Shown here one piece after another: positions 12,452-27,500 of a stretch of DNA of 64,000 bases. The translations under genes were made by a program, and so were the position numbers. The notes under the pieces were generated by a model. That model did no database searches. It saw nothing but the letters and a program-made list of their open reading frames with translations, and was not told where the DNA came from. The DNA is from Phytoseiulus persimilis (lineage: Eukaryota; Arthropoda; Arachnida; Mesostigmata; Phytoseiidae). How positions within the stretch are numbered: the first letter of the stretch is position 1; every line of letters starts with the position of its first letter. The stretch lies in assembly GCA_037576195.1 (NCBI GenBank), contig CM075102.1, forward strand, positions 18,286,745 through 18,350,744, written 5' to 3'.

Positions 12452-15400
12452 AGAAAGGGAAACAGAAAAAAGAAGACCATCGGTAGGAGGTGGAGCCAAG
12501 TTACCACGCGCCTCAGAATCGCGCATCGGTATCAGATGTGATCGCGGCGCCGTTACTGACGTTACGTCCGCGTTCCGCGCCGACGTCCAGGGGTGGAACC
12601 CGAGGTATAATGGGGAAGAGGGAAAACCTGCGTCAGGATTCGCATAATCCCCCCGTTATCTGTTAACCGTTTGACAAGTCAAAGGGCCCCCAATTTTTCT
12701 GAACAGCCTCGCCACCGATTTCGGTTTGTTTGGCTCCTTTCGGGAGGCAGCGGCCGTTTTGTTCCGTATTCGGTTGCTTTTGGAGCTTGGCGCCACCACC
12801 GCTAAGTGACGTCTGCCGTTGCCGCTGGAATTCTGCCACCGCTGGTTGCTTGCCGTCGCGTGGACGAACTTCGGGAAAGTCCTCGACCGGAATCGTCGTT
12901 CGTTGATCTTTTTTTCGCCGATGTCGTTTATCACTCACTCTGAGATTGATCTCGGGGGCGATTGGGTCAGGACGTCGGAGAGAGGTGATCGCGTTCGAAG
13001 TGGAGTGGAAAGTTTGCGGAGATACGATAGAATTAGTTCCTTCGCGTGAAACTCGATTTGTACCCTCTTCTGTTCGACTTCGGTTCGGATTCGGAGAAAA
13101 AGCAAATTTCTGAGATCGATAGCCCTCGTCAACGATTCGATCGATTGGTTGCGCTTTTGACGGTGCCGGGTCTCAGACCGTCGGAATTCGCGGCGGCGAT
13201 CGCAAATGCGCAAGGATGTTCGAATCGAGAGCCGACTGAAGCTAGAAGAGCTAACGGAGCAGCGAGACAAGTCTTCGACAAGAGAGAAACGACTTCCTCG
13301 CATACGTGGGCAGCGGGCGACCCGAGCCGCTAATTGAGAGCTTCTCGTTGACAATTAATAATAATAGTAATCATCCGACACTGACCGATGGTACGTGCGG
13401 TTAAAACTTTCAATCAGATAGGCGCCCGACACACACAACGTACGAGTACCATGATGCGCGCCGAATCCCCGGAGGAGGCATCTCAGATTTATTGCCGACA
13501 TCTTTTTTCTCCTCTTCTTCCTCTTTCATCGAAGCCTATCATCTTTCCCCATCGATGCTCGCTTCACTGAAAGACTGACTGACATTGAAGTCTTAGTTAG
13601 TTTAAGTGGCGTGAGATTTTGATCGCTAGCTAGCCGCAATTATTCCCCGGGGAAAACAAGCGGAACGGCCCTTGCCGTCGAGCAATCTTTCGGGTGCCCT
13701 CCTCTTCAATGGTATTTGTCAACTAGCCGCGGCTCGTTGATTCAACAGCGGGCTGTACACCGCCCGGTCGACCGGAGGGAAACACAGAGCTCCTCATCGA
13801 TGATATGGAGATCTCGTTTCGGATGCCGGACTCCGACTGCACGGAACCGCTGTCCGAGCAAAACCTATCCCGAATGTGGCAGAAGCTCTGAAAGGAGACT
13901 GACGAATCGCAGGTGCCCCCTTCAACTACTCGCGAGCTTTCAGGGAAAGAGTGACACTCGTTGAAGCCACGTCGATTCACTTCCGTGCTGTACTTGCACT
14001 GCGCACGCGCACTTGCATGCGGTGGCCGTGTGTGCGTGTCTGGGAGCAATCTCGGGGTCGCTTCTTTTCGGAATATTTCCCGCAGGGATGGAAAGTCTCG
14101 CACAGTCGGATCGAGCGGGTCGACGAAAGAATATCGGGACGCGACCGCTCGCGTATCCCAAGAGGCTGACTGGATTTTCTTCAGACTTTATGCGCTCGTG
14201 GAGCTACAACTTCAACCCCTATGCCACGCACACCACCGCTCAAGTCGTGCTCTGTTCGACGTTTCGTTGGATTGGTTTTGTTCGCTGGACGCTTTATTCA
14301 TCCCCCAAGCGATCGGAAACTCCTCGAGAAAATTGAAACTCAATCAATCAGGATTACGTTCTGGCTCAGCTGCTCAGAGCTCCTTTGTAGTCCTGCCCGA
14401 GAGGACTAGCTCAAGGGACTGTGGACACATTCGGCCGCTCTCGTGCCGATGCGACTCGCGGCTGACCCTCGTCCGCGTTTCGTTGAGCTATCCCTCCCGA
14501 ACAGAAAGAAGATATGTCTGTCACTGAGTGGATCCCGCAAGCTTCCGGGAATATTTCCGCTCCGATCAGTTGTTTCTGAGAGCGATGTACGGGTCGAGAA
14601 GAAGAAGACTACATCTCAGCGAACCCGTCTCACAAACGGGCAGCTAGTCAGTCCGACGGACCACGGAGGGGTTTTAGAGAAATTTATTATTGCTCAAGTT
14701 TCGTCTTCTTTTCTCCCTAAAGTCCATTCGGTGACTCTTCAAGAGCAGCTTCTCACGATTCGCTCTTCGGGGACGATTCCCGGTACTAACAAGAGTATTT
14801 TCGAGGAGGAGCCCAACAGGACGACCGGCGGCGGATGTTTTTTCGCCAGAGCCCGATAGGAGCTCAGACTCGGGTCGTGGCCGGGGTCCTTGCAGAGAGT
14901 TCGGAGTCTCTGGCAACCGCACTGCAAGCGAGACCCGTGTTTGAGTTATGTTTTCCGAGGCGAACTCTGGGACTTCAACGTTTTTGAGGGTCCCTTCTGC
15001 CCTGAGCAGGATCGCCCGAGCCAAGACCCCGAGCCGCGTGTATTTCAAGTCGCGTGAAGGATTGCTCGGAGACCGAATTCGGGAAGCCGACGGAATATTC
15101 ATGAGGATCAAGCTCAAAGTCGAGCGGGGCCTAGAGCGGGATATTTCCAGGTCGGTTTCGGGCCGCATCCGAATTTCTTCGTCGTTGGAACGAATTCCTA
15201 TCCTGCGTCCCGTCAGCGTTCTCTATTTCTGATAATACTGTACGAGAAGTCAGGGTCTGCGCAGTCGTAGTCGGCCGTCGGCGGTGTACCACTGCTGTTG
15301 CCACCCCGACGTCAGCACTCGTTGCCATTATAGCTGCTTTCCGCTGGTTCGAAGATCAGAATTCGGGTGAAACAGCAATTACGATTTTGAGCACGACTCT

Positions 15401-18400
15401 CGATAACGATTCCAATGTAAATGTTTTAATATTGACGACTTCTGTGAGCGACGACCGCACTCTTGCGCAGAACGAACCTCAGCTTTCGCCGCTCGCTACC
15501 TCGATCGATCGATTGAATGTTACAGAAACATCCGGGACCGTTGTGGAATCACCCAAAACAGATCGACTCCTTCCGCTGCGATCCATACTGTGTTCTCCTG
15601 AGCGGCTCGAAGTCGGCGTCAGTCGCTCTTGCTCGATCGAAGCGAGCAGAATTCCGCGATAGATGTGAGACGAACGAGCCGGGAATCGGAAAACGCCACA
15701 AACGAAGACTGACCACCGTTGACTCCTCGAACCGTGGCTAAATATGTTCACTTTGGAACGCGTGGAAGAGTTCTGATTTGAAGCCAAGTGGAACTCGGCG
15801 AGTCGCGTGTCTTATCGCCGTTTAGGCGTCAGAGCGGAATTCACAATCGACAGGACTACAATAAGAGACGCTCACGGAGAAGCGGCCGACGACACCTCGG
15901 ATCAAAACGATACTGACCGCTGAAGATGTCGGAAGGCCGAGGAACGAGAGGAAACCGACTCCCATTCAAATGGCAAAGCTGAACGGATCGCTCTGATTGT
16001 GATACTTGGCCGGCTCCGTTCACCCGACGCCTCCGAGTGCGGAGTGCGATAGGAACGGAACTAGGGCTCCGGCCGGGTACTTGCACTCGGAGCCGCGGTT
16101 TCGATGCGGGAGAGGAAACGGGCATCGGGAATCGCTCCGATAGCTACTTTTGTCTTTCGTCGTCGAAATAATTCATGCTCCTCTCCGTTGTGGTTTGGCT
16201 CGATGAGTAGCCTTATTCTCCGAAACCACAATTTTCTCCCCAGGTGAGCTCATGAATCCAGATTAGATCTGTCAGTCAGTTAGCTGGTCGGAATGAACGG
16301 AATGAACGTCAACGGCACACGCAACAGCCTCACCGAACGCTCCCCATTGTGTCCGATTTTATGAGACCAGGTTCTATCTAATTCAACTCGATTCAACTGT
16401 CGATACGCGCCTCGCTGCCGTGAATACCCGCGAGTTCCCGCGCGGATGGGTGACAAGATCGCAGAAACGGGTTGATGGCAGCGGGCGTGTTCCAGTTCGA
16501 GCGTTTTTCAAGTGAATTCCGATGGCGAGTACTATCAAAACTAGAAACAAATCCTCCGGGAGAGCTCTCGCGGTCATCGGGGTAGTTCGATAAATTGTCT
16601 GCGAAGCGGAGAGCTCGGAGCGAATCGTTCCTGCTCATGTTCGTAACGTCGCTGCGAGCGCGGAACGTGAACGACTGAGCTGTTCCGACCGCCTGCGCCC
16701 GCGGTGCGAGTTTCCACTCATCAGGACTTCCCTCACTCGGTTTCTTGAGTGGCGCGGGGGCGGTTCCGCCTCCGACCTCATGTTTTAGTTCACACCAGGA
16801 CATACATGCGTCGTTTGCATCTCTCGGGGCTGGCTGAGGCGATCGTTCAGCGTTTGCTTGTCCTCGCCGAGAGCGCAACGCTCGCAAGCGAGTTGCCTAT
16901 GTAAATCCTGAATCAGCAGTCCTCCCGAACCAGGAGAACCGCCTCAGAGACTCAAGCCCCTGCAGGAGATAACCTTCGACGACTGGAAGGCTCGCTCTAA
17001 AACTCACCGGAGAGCGGAAAAATAGAACTCTGCTCGGTGGATTTTCTTGCCCAAATGTCGGAAGACAACTCCATTCGACCCACTCGATCAGCCACGAGGG
17101 CCCGCATCAGCATCACATTAGATCCGATGACTTTTCGCAAGATAACCTTTCGCTCGAAAGCTGTCACCTTCTGAAGTCAGATCTGATTCGGAAGCGCAGA
17201 TCCGCTCTGACAGCACTCATTCTGGTAGCTTATGCTTTCTGTGTTCTGGATCTCTAGCGATGTCTCACCACGAAGCCGGACACGCAGCTCTTGATTTCGT
17301 GGGCACTAGAGAAAGGGAGAGAGTCGATTTCCGGACGATGAGGACCGCAGGCCACGACGGCACCGGTGCTCCTCATTGAGTGGATCGTTTACTGGGAGTT
17401 GAGCCGACGGGGAAATCGACCGCGGTCCGACCGCATGAGACAATGGATTCCGATTGAACTGGGTGCGACACTTCCCGACGATCGAGTACTATCACCTTCT
17501 CCCTCTTGCAGGCAGTCGACGGAAGGCGCTCACCATCCCGGTGCTCTGGCCCGGCCTTGAGCCCGGGGTCAACTCCAGGAGGGAGCGAGTTCCAGCTCGG
17601 GATCCACTGCGGGCTAGGATGCGGGTGGGCGGCTTCAATGCTCAAGGCGCTCGGGAGTCCTCCTTAAGATCATCCTCAGAATGTTTCCCCGCTGGAGATC
17701 TTTCCCGAGATGTGATACCCGCAACTCGTCTGCATTGTTGAGGAGCAAACATGTCTCCGAGCCAAAGCCTGTGGCGTCGCATGCGGTGACGGGAACGGCG
17801 AAAATCTCCCTCTCATAACTACTCGTCATCAACGAACGGTATCCGACATTGCCCATACCGACTGAATAAGTCGAAGATACTCTGTGGCTCTTCGCGACGA
17901 GAGCGTGATGGAGCCGGTCACCCGATTCTGGTTTTTGTACGCGGGCCACTTCGTTAGCGAAGCTTGCGAGGGCTTCGGATCCATGATAACCGGAGGGACG
18001 GGCTGTCCGCTGATACCGAAGCTGACGGCACCGGACTCACACAGCGATCAAGGCCGAGTTTGATAACTCCGTGGCTTCTTTTGACAGAAGCGAAGAGAAC
18101 GAGCTGAACTCGACAGAGTTGCGAAACAGCTTCTGAAGAATGAACGCGCAGAAGACCGCAGCCTCTCGTACGACGATAGGGCGCTTTTTCGAGAACCTTA
18201 ACGATTGACTTCCGAGACTCCCAGAGCTGCGCTCGCTTCACGGGACCCGACGTGATCTCCACTCTCGCTGCAAGATGTACGTCGTCCCCACTCACCTCTG
18301 GCTTGATTCCGATTGTCGCGCTCGACCGTAGAGTCCTGGATTCATTTCTTCCTGTTGATCTTAGAGAGCACAGTTTTGTTCCTGAACTGTCATTGTCACC

Positions 18401-19584
18401 ACCGGGTCGAGCAGCTGTCAGAAGTACGCCGCAGCCCCGGAACACACACGCGCGATCGGAGGGGCGACTGCCACGCTTGCGGCCACTCGTCCTCTAGAGC
18501 CACATGCGAAGAACTTCCACCTTCCCCGGCCCAGGTCAGGACGTCATCAATCGGTGGCGGCGGTGGCCTCAGTCTGAACGGGTTCTCGACGGTTGAAGAA
18601 CATGCACTGATCATCCAGCAGCGAGGAGTCGCTCGATCTCAGATGGACTTCCCAGCGCGACTGACGCCACTTGCTGCTGACTGATAGAGAGGAGCGAAAG
18701 CAAACGAAAGCGCGCGCGTTCTCCACCGAAAGGGGTGCATAGCGACGACGTCAACAGAGGCAACGCAAAACACTCGCCGGCGTCTTCTTTGCCCTGCGTT
18801 AGCGTCCTTCGCAAGGACGTCCACTCGGCGAGAGAGCGAGCAAACCGTCGGCCAGCTCGACGCTTCGTGCGATGGCCGGACGATCGCTCGCCCCGTCGGC
18901 TCCAGGAAGGCGCGTTCACGTCCTCGTCTCCGTCGCTGGTGTCGTTGCCGGCGGACTACGGCGCCGGTCCGGCGCCTCATAGTCGGCTTCTACAATGCAA
19001 CGGTCGTCGGGAATCTCCTCGTTCTGGTACCACTTCTGGAAAACAACAACGTCGACGACGACGACGAAGATTAAGAAGGCGAAAAAGAAGACGACGACGG
19101 CGTCCACGACCACCACGGAAACTGCACGGACAGCACGCTACAGAAAATGTTCTCGACTTTCAAGCTTGCGCCAGGATCGATTCCGCCCGGACGCATCGGG
19201 TCAGGTTCGGAGGAAGCGAGGCCGAAGTCTGAGCTCTGGACGAGCCTCGTTGATGGCGTCCTCAGATGCCGCGACAGTCATCTGGGCCGCAAACCTTCGG
19301 CGTCAGGCCCTCCTGCCCGCGGATCGCGCGTCGGATCCAGCATCGAGTGCGTTCTCGGAATGATCTGGAACAGCAATCATCGCGCAGCAAGCTAATAATC
19401 ACGGCAGGCGCCGCGCCGGTGCGACGCGTTCTCTTCTAAACCTCTGCTCCAAATGGAAACGGTGGACGATTAGGACAAACACACAATCGTACAAACAATG
19501 AAACGCGGGGCAGGAATTGGAAGACCCCGGCTCGTCCCCGACATGCATCCTTTCGGGGCTGGCCGCTCCGTATTTTGGCTTGCT

Positions 19585-19632
19585 CACCCACCGACCCGCC
19601 GGTCGGTCGGCCGGCCGGCTGGTTGGCTGCCT
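19585..19632. repeat. Drifting period-4 tract (YYGG)n
   Basis: Successive tetranucleotides CCGG, TCGG, TCGG, CCGG, CCGG, CTGG, TTGG, CTGC: period 4 with one-base changes between neighbours. Confidence 0.7.
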
Positions 19633-20066
19633 GACAGTCTGCTGTTTGGAGATTTCATGATCACTGGGAGCGCCATCATGGCGGACATTTTCCGTGTTTG
19701 TGTGTTTCACTTTCCGCTTCCCATTTGTCGGTGCTGGAACGTTGAAACATTGACACTCTCAGCCGCCGCTGAAGGCTGCCGCCGAAAGATTCACGAGTCA
19801 TTGGACTGAAAGCATTAGAAGGCGCGTTCTGAGACAACCGCTCCGTATGAAATTGTATCACGGGACTTTCGTTCGCACCCTCCGGCGCATGTCAGCGTCT
19901 TCGAGGCGCATCGGGCTGCGGAGCGTCGCCGAAGAAGTTGAGATCTCGTATCAGGTGGCCGCGGTGACATGACCTCTCGCCGCAGAAAACGGAGCCGCGG
20001 GTTCCTGCGCCCACCCTTCATCAGTGGGAGATTTTCTATTGACCCGATCGATCGAGACCGAAAGTT

Positions 20067-20077
20067 CCCCCCCCCCC
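20067..20077. repeat. 11-C homopolymer
   Basis: C-run followed by T and a second 5-C run. Confidence 0.9.
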
Positions 20078-23000
20078 TCCCCCGCCAATCGGGGATTGCC
20101 TCCGGTCGATAGAAATGGGCACGAATAGCGTTCGAGTGTTTTTCCCTTCTGAATATCTTCGCGTCGTCTGGCTCACGGCAAAAATCGCCGAAAAATTCGG
20201 AGCCATACGCTGGCCAGAAAATGTGAAACGACAGTTTCCCGTTCCTTCATATCTCCACTTCATCCGAAAGCCTGCACGTTCCGAGTATTGTCTGGGAACA
20301 TCGATCTTCTATCTATTATGCTTCCATCTGTTACGCTTATCGGTCCCACACATCTCACAGCGGAATCGGATCGAGTGTGATCTCAATCGAAAGCGCCGGC
20401 GCGAGACACCGCCGGCGACGGACGTGAAGACACATACAATGCAGGGAGACGCGCGACTGCCGTAGGATTATGTCGTTGCGATGTAGAGTTATATCGTTGT
20501 CACAGATCAAACTCGCCTCGGTTCCGCGATTTGGGCGAAGGGTGCCGAAGGAGGACGGCTTCTTACTGCCGCCGTCGATGACGCAGAAAAGGAAGGAGTG
20601 AAACAGAAAGCCGAGCAAGAACACAGACGATCCGATCGGATACCCCGCCGAGTCGAAAGATGATTGAGTCTTCACAGAGGACACGAAACAAAAAACGAAC
20701 GAAAGTCGTGGATGCGCCGAGCTTAAGCCCACGAATCTGATTTATTGGAGCGAACACACAGAAGAGGGAAAAGCGCACAGAAAAAAAAGAAACTCAAAAC
20801 CCGACCAATAAAAGCTTGCCGTCGTCGGTCACAGGAGGCAGAGCTCACGGAGGCGGCGGTCGAGGGAGCACCGAAAGGTTCGACCGGAGAACAAACGAGA
20901 ACGGAACTGTTCCCGATGAGCGGCTCGCCCGAGGAGTCCTCCGGAGATGGATTCCGTTTCTTCTTCTCCTCCTTTGCGGTTCATCGAGGGCACGGGGAAG
21001 TTGCCTGTTCTCGGAAGGGATCCTCTGCAGTGCGGAATCGCTTTTCTCGGAATTCGATCCGACACGGCATCATACCGATGGCGACACCACGAGCGGACTT
21101 GCACGCGAGGAACCGTTCATGACGACCATCCGGTAGTTATTATACATTGACTTCTGAATTTGGAGCTCCTCCTACCTTGTTTAGATTATCGATAATGTAC
21201 AGCTACTACACTGCTCTCAATGTTCTTCGTTGACCAGCATTCCGATGGCGAGGAGATGGGAACTATCCGAAGATGGGAGGCCGGGAATTTCGATGGAGAG
21301 GGAAGAAACGCTGGCTTTCTGCCCGTTAATTGTGGTCCACCGAGTCGGGGGACTCCAGGGTGGAAGCTGGATCGCCACACAGACCCATATTCGTACAAGG
21401 AGGCTTCAAGAGGCTCGTGCCAAAGATTCCTGCTCAGTAAGTAGGGGACGGAGCATTTGTCTCACTTTTTGAACTTGTGAGAGTTTCACAAGAGAATCGC
21501 CGTTCTCTTACAACCGTGAAGTCTCCCGGCGGAGCCCCGATGATCACGGTGCCTTTGCATCCAGCTTTGCAAAGTCAGCTTTCCTTCTGGTGGAGGACTG
21601 GATGAGATGTTTGCGGGAGATGGACGTTGGAAAAAATAATGCCACCGGATCGGGATCATTCCGTATTCTCGTCTCTGCTGGATATAGTTTCGGCAACGTT
21701 CGTGATCTTTATCCGACATTGCGTTTGAGTGGTCGAACGCGAGCAATCGCGGGAGGTTGGAAGCATTGTGCGATGATTTTCAAAGTCGCATGAACCGTAT
21801 GACTTCCGTCGGAATTCCCCCGTGTGCTCTCCCCAATGGAGATATCGGAGCCGGATCACTCCGCTGAGAGAGGGATCCGACGTTTCCTCGAGCGATCTTT
21901 GACAACTTGAGGTTTTAGGATAACACTGTTTCCATGACGAGGTTCATCGTGTGTTCACTAGTTCAAGAGTCGCGTTGAAGAGGAAGATCGTCCCTAGGAT
22001 AGCTTCCTCCAACAAAGTTCAGTTGCAGTAGATGAGGCTCCCTCCTCAGGATCCTGCTTCGGGAACGGATTCCACACTCCTCGGCCGAAGCACGACGAAA
22101 TTCCCGCGCCGTCCTCTGGAGAGTCTATCTGTGTTAGATATTCGCAGCACACCTGGCCCTCTTTGCACAAGTGAAATCTCATCACGGTCGAAAAACGCCT
22201 CAATTGGACAGCACACTGCAGAAAGCCTATTCTTTTCGAACCTCGCATGAGTCGGCGCGATTCTGATTTGAGTGTCGATTCACGTCCACAGAAACGGTTC
22301 TTTCGTTCAATACCGCGCAGTCTCACGTGTCCAGCGGAGCGAGTTAATTATGAGCCCCAGAAACGAGAAGAGCACAACGGAAAAAGTAAGACGGAAAGAC
22401 TAATATTTTCACCGGCGCGCGCGATCCGTCGCTATGCGGGTACGCTAAGTTTGGTGTTGCTCGAATTTATTTAACAGCCAGCTGGGAGTGAATTTATCGC
22501 AAGCATAGGGAAAAGTCGGGAGTGTTCCATCGCAGGTTCGTGCGCTAGCAACGTTTGAGTATATTCTCCCTGAGCGAATCAGTTGCCGCGTCATGTGTAT
22601 CCGGAATCGAATTTTCATTCAACGTCGCGACATTCAGAGGCGGCGGGCAAGATATTCAAAACATTATTTTTTCGTCCATCTCTGTCGTCCAAACTCACAG
22701 CGTGTCTGAGCACTGGATATTTTTGACTCATTATTGCCAGGTTTAATACTTAGGAGCTCAGCGAATCGTCATCGCGTGTAGCATTTGCTTTTCCCCAGAC
22801 GTGTTCGAGCCCAGGGGAAGCCGCAAGCCTCGAACATTGGCCTGGCCGAGCCCTCTCCCTGGAACATGGTCGAATACGCTCCGCTAGATCTCCCGGAGTT
22901 CCCATTTTACACAGGGGCTGTGACATTCGTCGCACACCGAGCCGCTCAACTTCTGGAAGATATTGCCAGTATTTCTTCGTTTCTTCTTCTGCCGGAACCG

Positions 23001-24451
23001 GAAGAAAAGGAGAAACCATTCCAAGCCAGAGCTTCAGCGGAGTGGATAGTGCCGCTGTCCGGCTTCCCGTCGAATACGCGAGTCCTGATCATGGGAGTCG
23101 ATCCTTTGTCCGCTGCTGGAGTTCAGGCATGCATTTCCCGCGGGTCAGAGGGGGCCATCTTGCAACAACCCGGGTGTTTCCACACTCACTTCGGAAACCC
23201 CAAGCTGGCTGCTAGACGGAAAACTTCACGCCGCGCTCGTTCCGGAGCGACAGCGGCATCCTTCGAAGTATCGCATTCGCTGCTGACCCCAACGATCCTG
23301 GAACGGTTGGAAGCTGAAATGAGGAACATCGATACTCGGCTCACGATACTCCGATGCGGAGCCTGTTCATCGTGAAACGAGATCGATTAAGCGTTGATGA
23401 GTAACGATTTGGCATGCCAAACTCGGAACGATTTGATCGAGAGGTGCGAGTGGCGCAGCCCACAAGAATGGAGAAGGTCATTCTGAAAACAATGAGAGCT
23501 CTCGGACACGCACTGGCAATGGACCTCTCTGAGCTACGACTTCGAATCGATTTCTGAGCAAATCAAGATCGCCCAAGTTCCTTCAAAATATCGACCAATC
23601 ATGGAAGCTCGAGCACTTCGACTTCGTTGAGTATTTCGACTGAGCACGACGGTTCGAAATCGAGAGTTTTCAAAACTTTTTCGCCAAGTCTGCGTCCGAA
23701 CTAATTCGGTCTCAGTTCTCGTTATCACATTGAACGGGAATTCCACGGGAATATTTCTCTGGCGCGTCTGTCCTGAGATCGATTCCTGGGCGAGAAGCTG
23801 GAGCGAGAATGACTCAACAATCGTCATGGCCGATCTCGACAATGACACTGAATAACTTCGACGATAAATCTGATCGTATCGAATGGAACGACGGTGGCAG
23901 CGTCTCATATAAAAATGGCTCATTTAAGGGCACCCGAGGAGCCACCTGAGCGTGATGACAAAGGAGAACAGAGCTGAGCAGCAGAATAAAGACAGAAGGG
24001 ATGTGCAATCCAGACGGGCTGGGTCTCCAGGCGAGAGAAAGCCGCCGGACTAGGTAAGTTGCTGAGCGGTCAAATCAACGACAACAACAGCGTCATTCGA
24101 AAAAGTTCCGAATACAGGACGGCTACAATCGCTTCGCCTCTTCTTTAGAAGAAGAAGGAGCGAGCAGGCGAGAAAGCGGACGAGCGTCAAAATATCTGAA
24201 ATAGCGGCGATGGCAAGGAGCGGCGCTGAGAGGGAGCGGACGAAGAAAACTAACCCCGATCGAGCGAACCATGGTCGTCTGGCCATAAACGGCAAGAATC
24301 ACCTTTCGACTGACATTGGTTGCTTGGCTGGCTTGGCTGACTGACTCTTGAACAACCTGTCGGGGATAAAAGGACATAAATATCGTTTATGGCGAAATAA
24401 TAACTCAATTCAGACTCATCTTCAGAATCCGGCAAGGGAGACGTCTCAGCC

Positions 24452-24502
24452 GGGCTGCCAGCGGGTTGGTCAGCCGCCAAGCCGCTTGGCCAGCCGTCCA
24501 TC
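24452..24502. repeat. Drifting period-4 tract (CAGC-like)
   Basis: A degenerate period-4 run with CAGC recurring every 8-12 bp. It is the complementary-strand type to the TTGG/CTGG tract at 24,318-24,345. Confidence 0.55.
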
Positions 24503-27500
24503 GATAGCGAAGGCAACCTGCACCACTGTCGGATGTAGCAGCAGCAGGATCACCACTTCTTTTACCACTGGCACCACTGGAACCACTACTACCTAAGCAC
24601 CACCACACCAACGGCAGCGACGGCAGCCAAAGGAGAAGAAGGAGAAACAGAATCCGCACCAATAGGGCCTCAAAGCAGAGCGAATCATCGGGAGGATCGA
24701 TTCTCTTCCCGTTGGAGCGGATTTTTTTTGTCTAATCGAAGTCGATTCCGTCAAATTGTATCTGTGTTGTACCGAAAATCACCAGTGCTGCTGTTGCTGC
24801 CGCCGCCGCCGCTGCTGCCGAGATCACGACCACTGGCCATATTTGAGCTACAGCGGCGGAGCGGCAGCAACAACAGCAGTAACACTGGCATCGAACAGCA
24901 ACAGAAGTGGGTACCGATCGACCCGATTCTTCCGTCTGTCTCATTACTCTTTGCCTCCTCTTGCCTCGTTATCCCCGACGTTTCACTCAGGCGTCGTCAC
25001 CCTGTTCTCGGTTGAATTGGTCTGGTTACACGCCATGCTAGAGGCGTGTGTGTATCTATTTGGTCACGTGGTGCCTCATTCTCACGTCGATTGCTCTCTG
25101 TCAGCGTCGGTCGGAACGCGACGACCTATGATGCACAAACGGCTAATTCTTCGGTTGTGATCGGACCTTCCACTCCAAGCTCGGCTAATGTCGCCGCTCA
25201 CTCTTGCGCCCCAACCGGAGTCGAGCCCGCGGTCTTGCTTGCTCCCTGTGGAGCAGAAGCTTCGCTCCAAATGCTACAGTGGACATCACTCCGAACACTA
25301 AGCTGCTGATGGGAGTCTAAAGTCGCCCCGTAGAGAAGACTCGAACGCAATGAGCACGAAATGTTGGCAGACCTTCGTTCCTAGATTTTCCGCTTGGTTA
25401 TCGTCTCATTAGAAATCACAGCAACGTGACCGGTGTAAACGACTATTGTGTCTGTTTCACAAAGTGTTGTCTGATCGCTAGTTCGCTGCCGTTAGTTACT
25501 CGAATATCCTGCGCCACCTTGATACGCACTGGCAGACAGAATATTTGGACTCACAATCATCAACACCAAAGCGTCAGTTTGTATTTAGCAGCCCATCGAG
25601 TACTCACTCATTCCTCCTGTCCATACCACATGTCGTTCTGCAAGGGTATCAGACATTTGGAACAGCTGGTCTGGTTAAAAAAACGTTGAGAGGCTCTGAG
25701 TCCCTCCGTGCACCTCCTATCAAACTCCTTATGAAACTGCGCTCTACAGACCCCTCCATATTTGGGACTTGGAACGTCTCAAGCGCTCATCGGAAGCGAT
25801 GCTCAGGAACATTCCGGGAAATTCATCCACCCGCGTCCTCTTTTTAGGGTGCGCGCCTAACCAGTGCACTGAGCTTTCGAAGTTTCCAACGATGTCCTCC
25901 CAGCAGAGGAGGGAATGATTCTGTCGCAGCTTTCGACAGTTCAAATACGGTTTTCGGAGCCCAGAATATTCCATCTTGTCTGCGAAATCGTGCGGGCGAG
26001 CAATGCGGCCAGCCACTGTCAGCACCGAAAGTTTTTTTTAACGTTATGGCGGTTTTCACCCGAAAGAGAGTTTGTGACGTCTGGAGTTCGGGACTCCGTG
26101 TAAGTGAGTCCGAGGATCGGCTTCTGATCGCGGCTGAAACGGAGACGCAAGGAGATCTGGGGGTTGAGCAGCTTCGACAATTGAATCGTCTTCACGAACG
26201 CCTTCCGCTCTGACGCAGAGCAGTGAGATCTGAGAGATTCTCTGTCCGTCTCTCGATGCTTTTTTTGTTTGGGACGTTCCGTTGCATTGCTTGAAACAGT
26301 AGATAGACAGCCGCTGGAAGCAAGGGTTGATGCGGTCTCAGGTTTTCAATACAGCTCGAGCGTATCGAGATCTGACAGAGTCATCGGTATTCAACCACAT
26401 TCCTCGTTGATTTCGCACTCAAGAAGCACCTCATTTTATGAACGAACCACCGGAGGAGCTTCTACATGTACTATATTACCTTCGAGATGTAAAAGTCAGT
26501 GGTGGATGAATGCATTCAGGACATCAAATATTCACTCCGGGGGAACTCCGGTCCTTCTGCGGGTATCCGGACCGGGGCGGGGAAAGGTAGCCAATCTTAA
26601 CATGGTTGTCGCTGTTCTATAGAATCTAACCCACGTGCTGCTTTTATTTTCGAATTCTGTTGGACGCGAACGATGTCACGAACACATCGTCGTGGAGCGC
26701 GCTGAAGACAAAGGATGCGGAAAAAAATGGGAACCCATCAATATTTCGCGATCGTCCCTTCGTTCAGTGGTCGATTGGTAGAGTTGTCGGTAATCAATGA
26801 TTCCACCTTGTCAGCCGCAGTCAGTCCAAGAGGATTTCTCGTTCCGATAGGGCCCGTTGAAAACGAAGACACAATGGACGGAACAAGCCGAGAGCGAAGG
26901 CGTCATTGTCTTCCAGAAGTTCACACTTTTGATGATCAATTTCGGCTGCTCGCCCGAGTTCAGGAACTCATCAAGCACGCGTAATAACGAGAAAAATCTC
27001 TCACGGAATGAGCTCGGCAATCATTCCCGGAGAAACGCGTAACTCCGCGGACCCATGAATAAATTAATGGCAAGTGTTATTTTCTGATTTCTCCCGTTCA
27101 CCTCAAGACCCGATTCCTCAGTTCGCGGCAGAGCGGCGCGAAACGCCCGTGCGTTATCAATGAAATTCCCGTTGGAAGATTCCACGTGAGGAGGACTGCA
27201 GAATCGCGGGACTCAAACCATTCGGTGCTAGGCAAGACCCCGCGCAATAATCGATGAACGTCGGGAAGCAGCCCCAGAGGCTCGTACGGGATTGCCTTCA
27301 AGGGAATATTCGTCGAAAATTCTCGGTTGACTCGCGAAATTCATGGTTGAGTTCTTCCTTAACAACGAGAAATGAGGCAGAGTGATTAGCTTCACATTCG
27401 CAGGACCATGCCCAGGTTTTGATCCCTGCCTTCTCCTGCCTCCCTTGAGGAGGCTGATCGGTGATGATGATCGAAACGGAGCTCCATGGGACGCGCGCGA

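Noticed and set aside
21220-21444. Exon ending at a GTAAGT donor near 21,437
   Set aside because: The donor is good, but two plus frames and one minus frame are all open over the same DNA, and no partner exon was found.
22785-23375. 196-codon plus-strand frame
   Set aside because: No motif, no convincing splice context, and length within the background of chance frames in this window (several of 190-216 codons).
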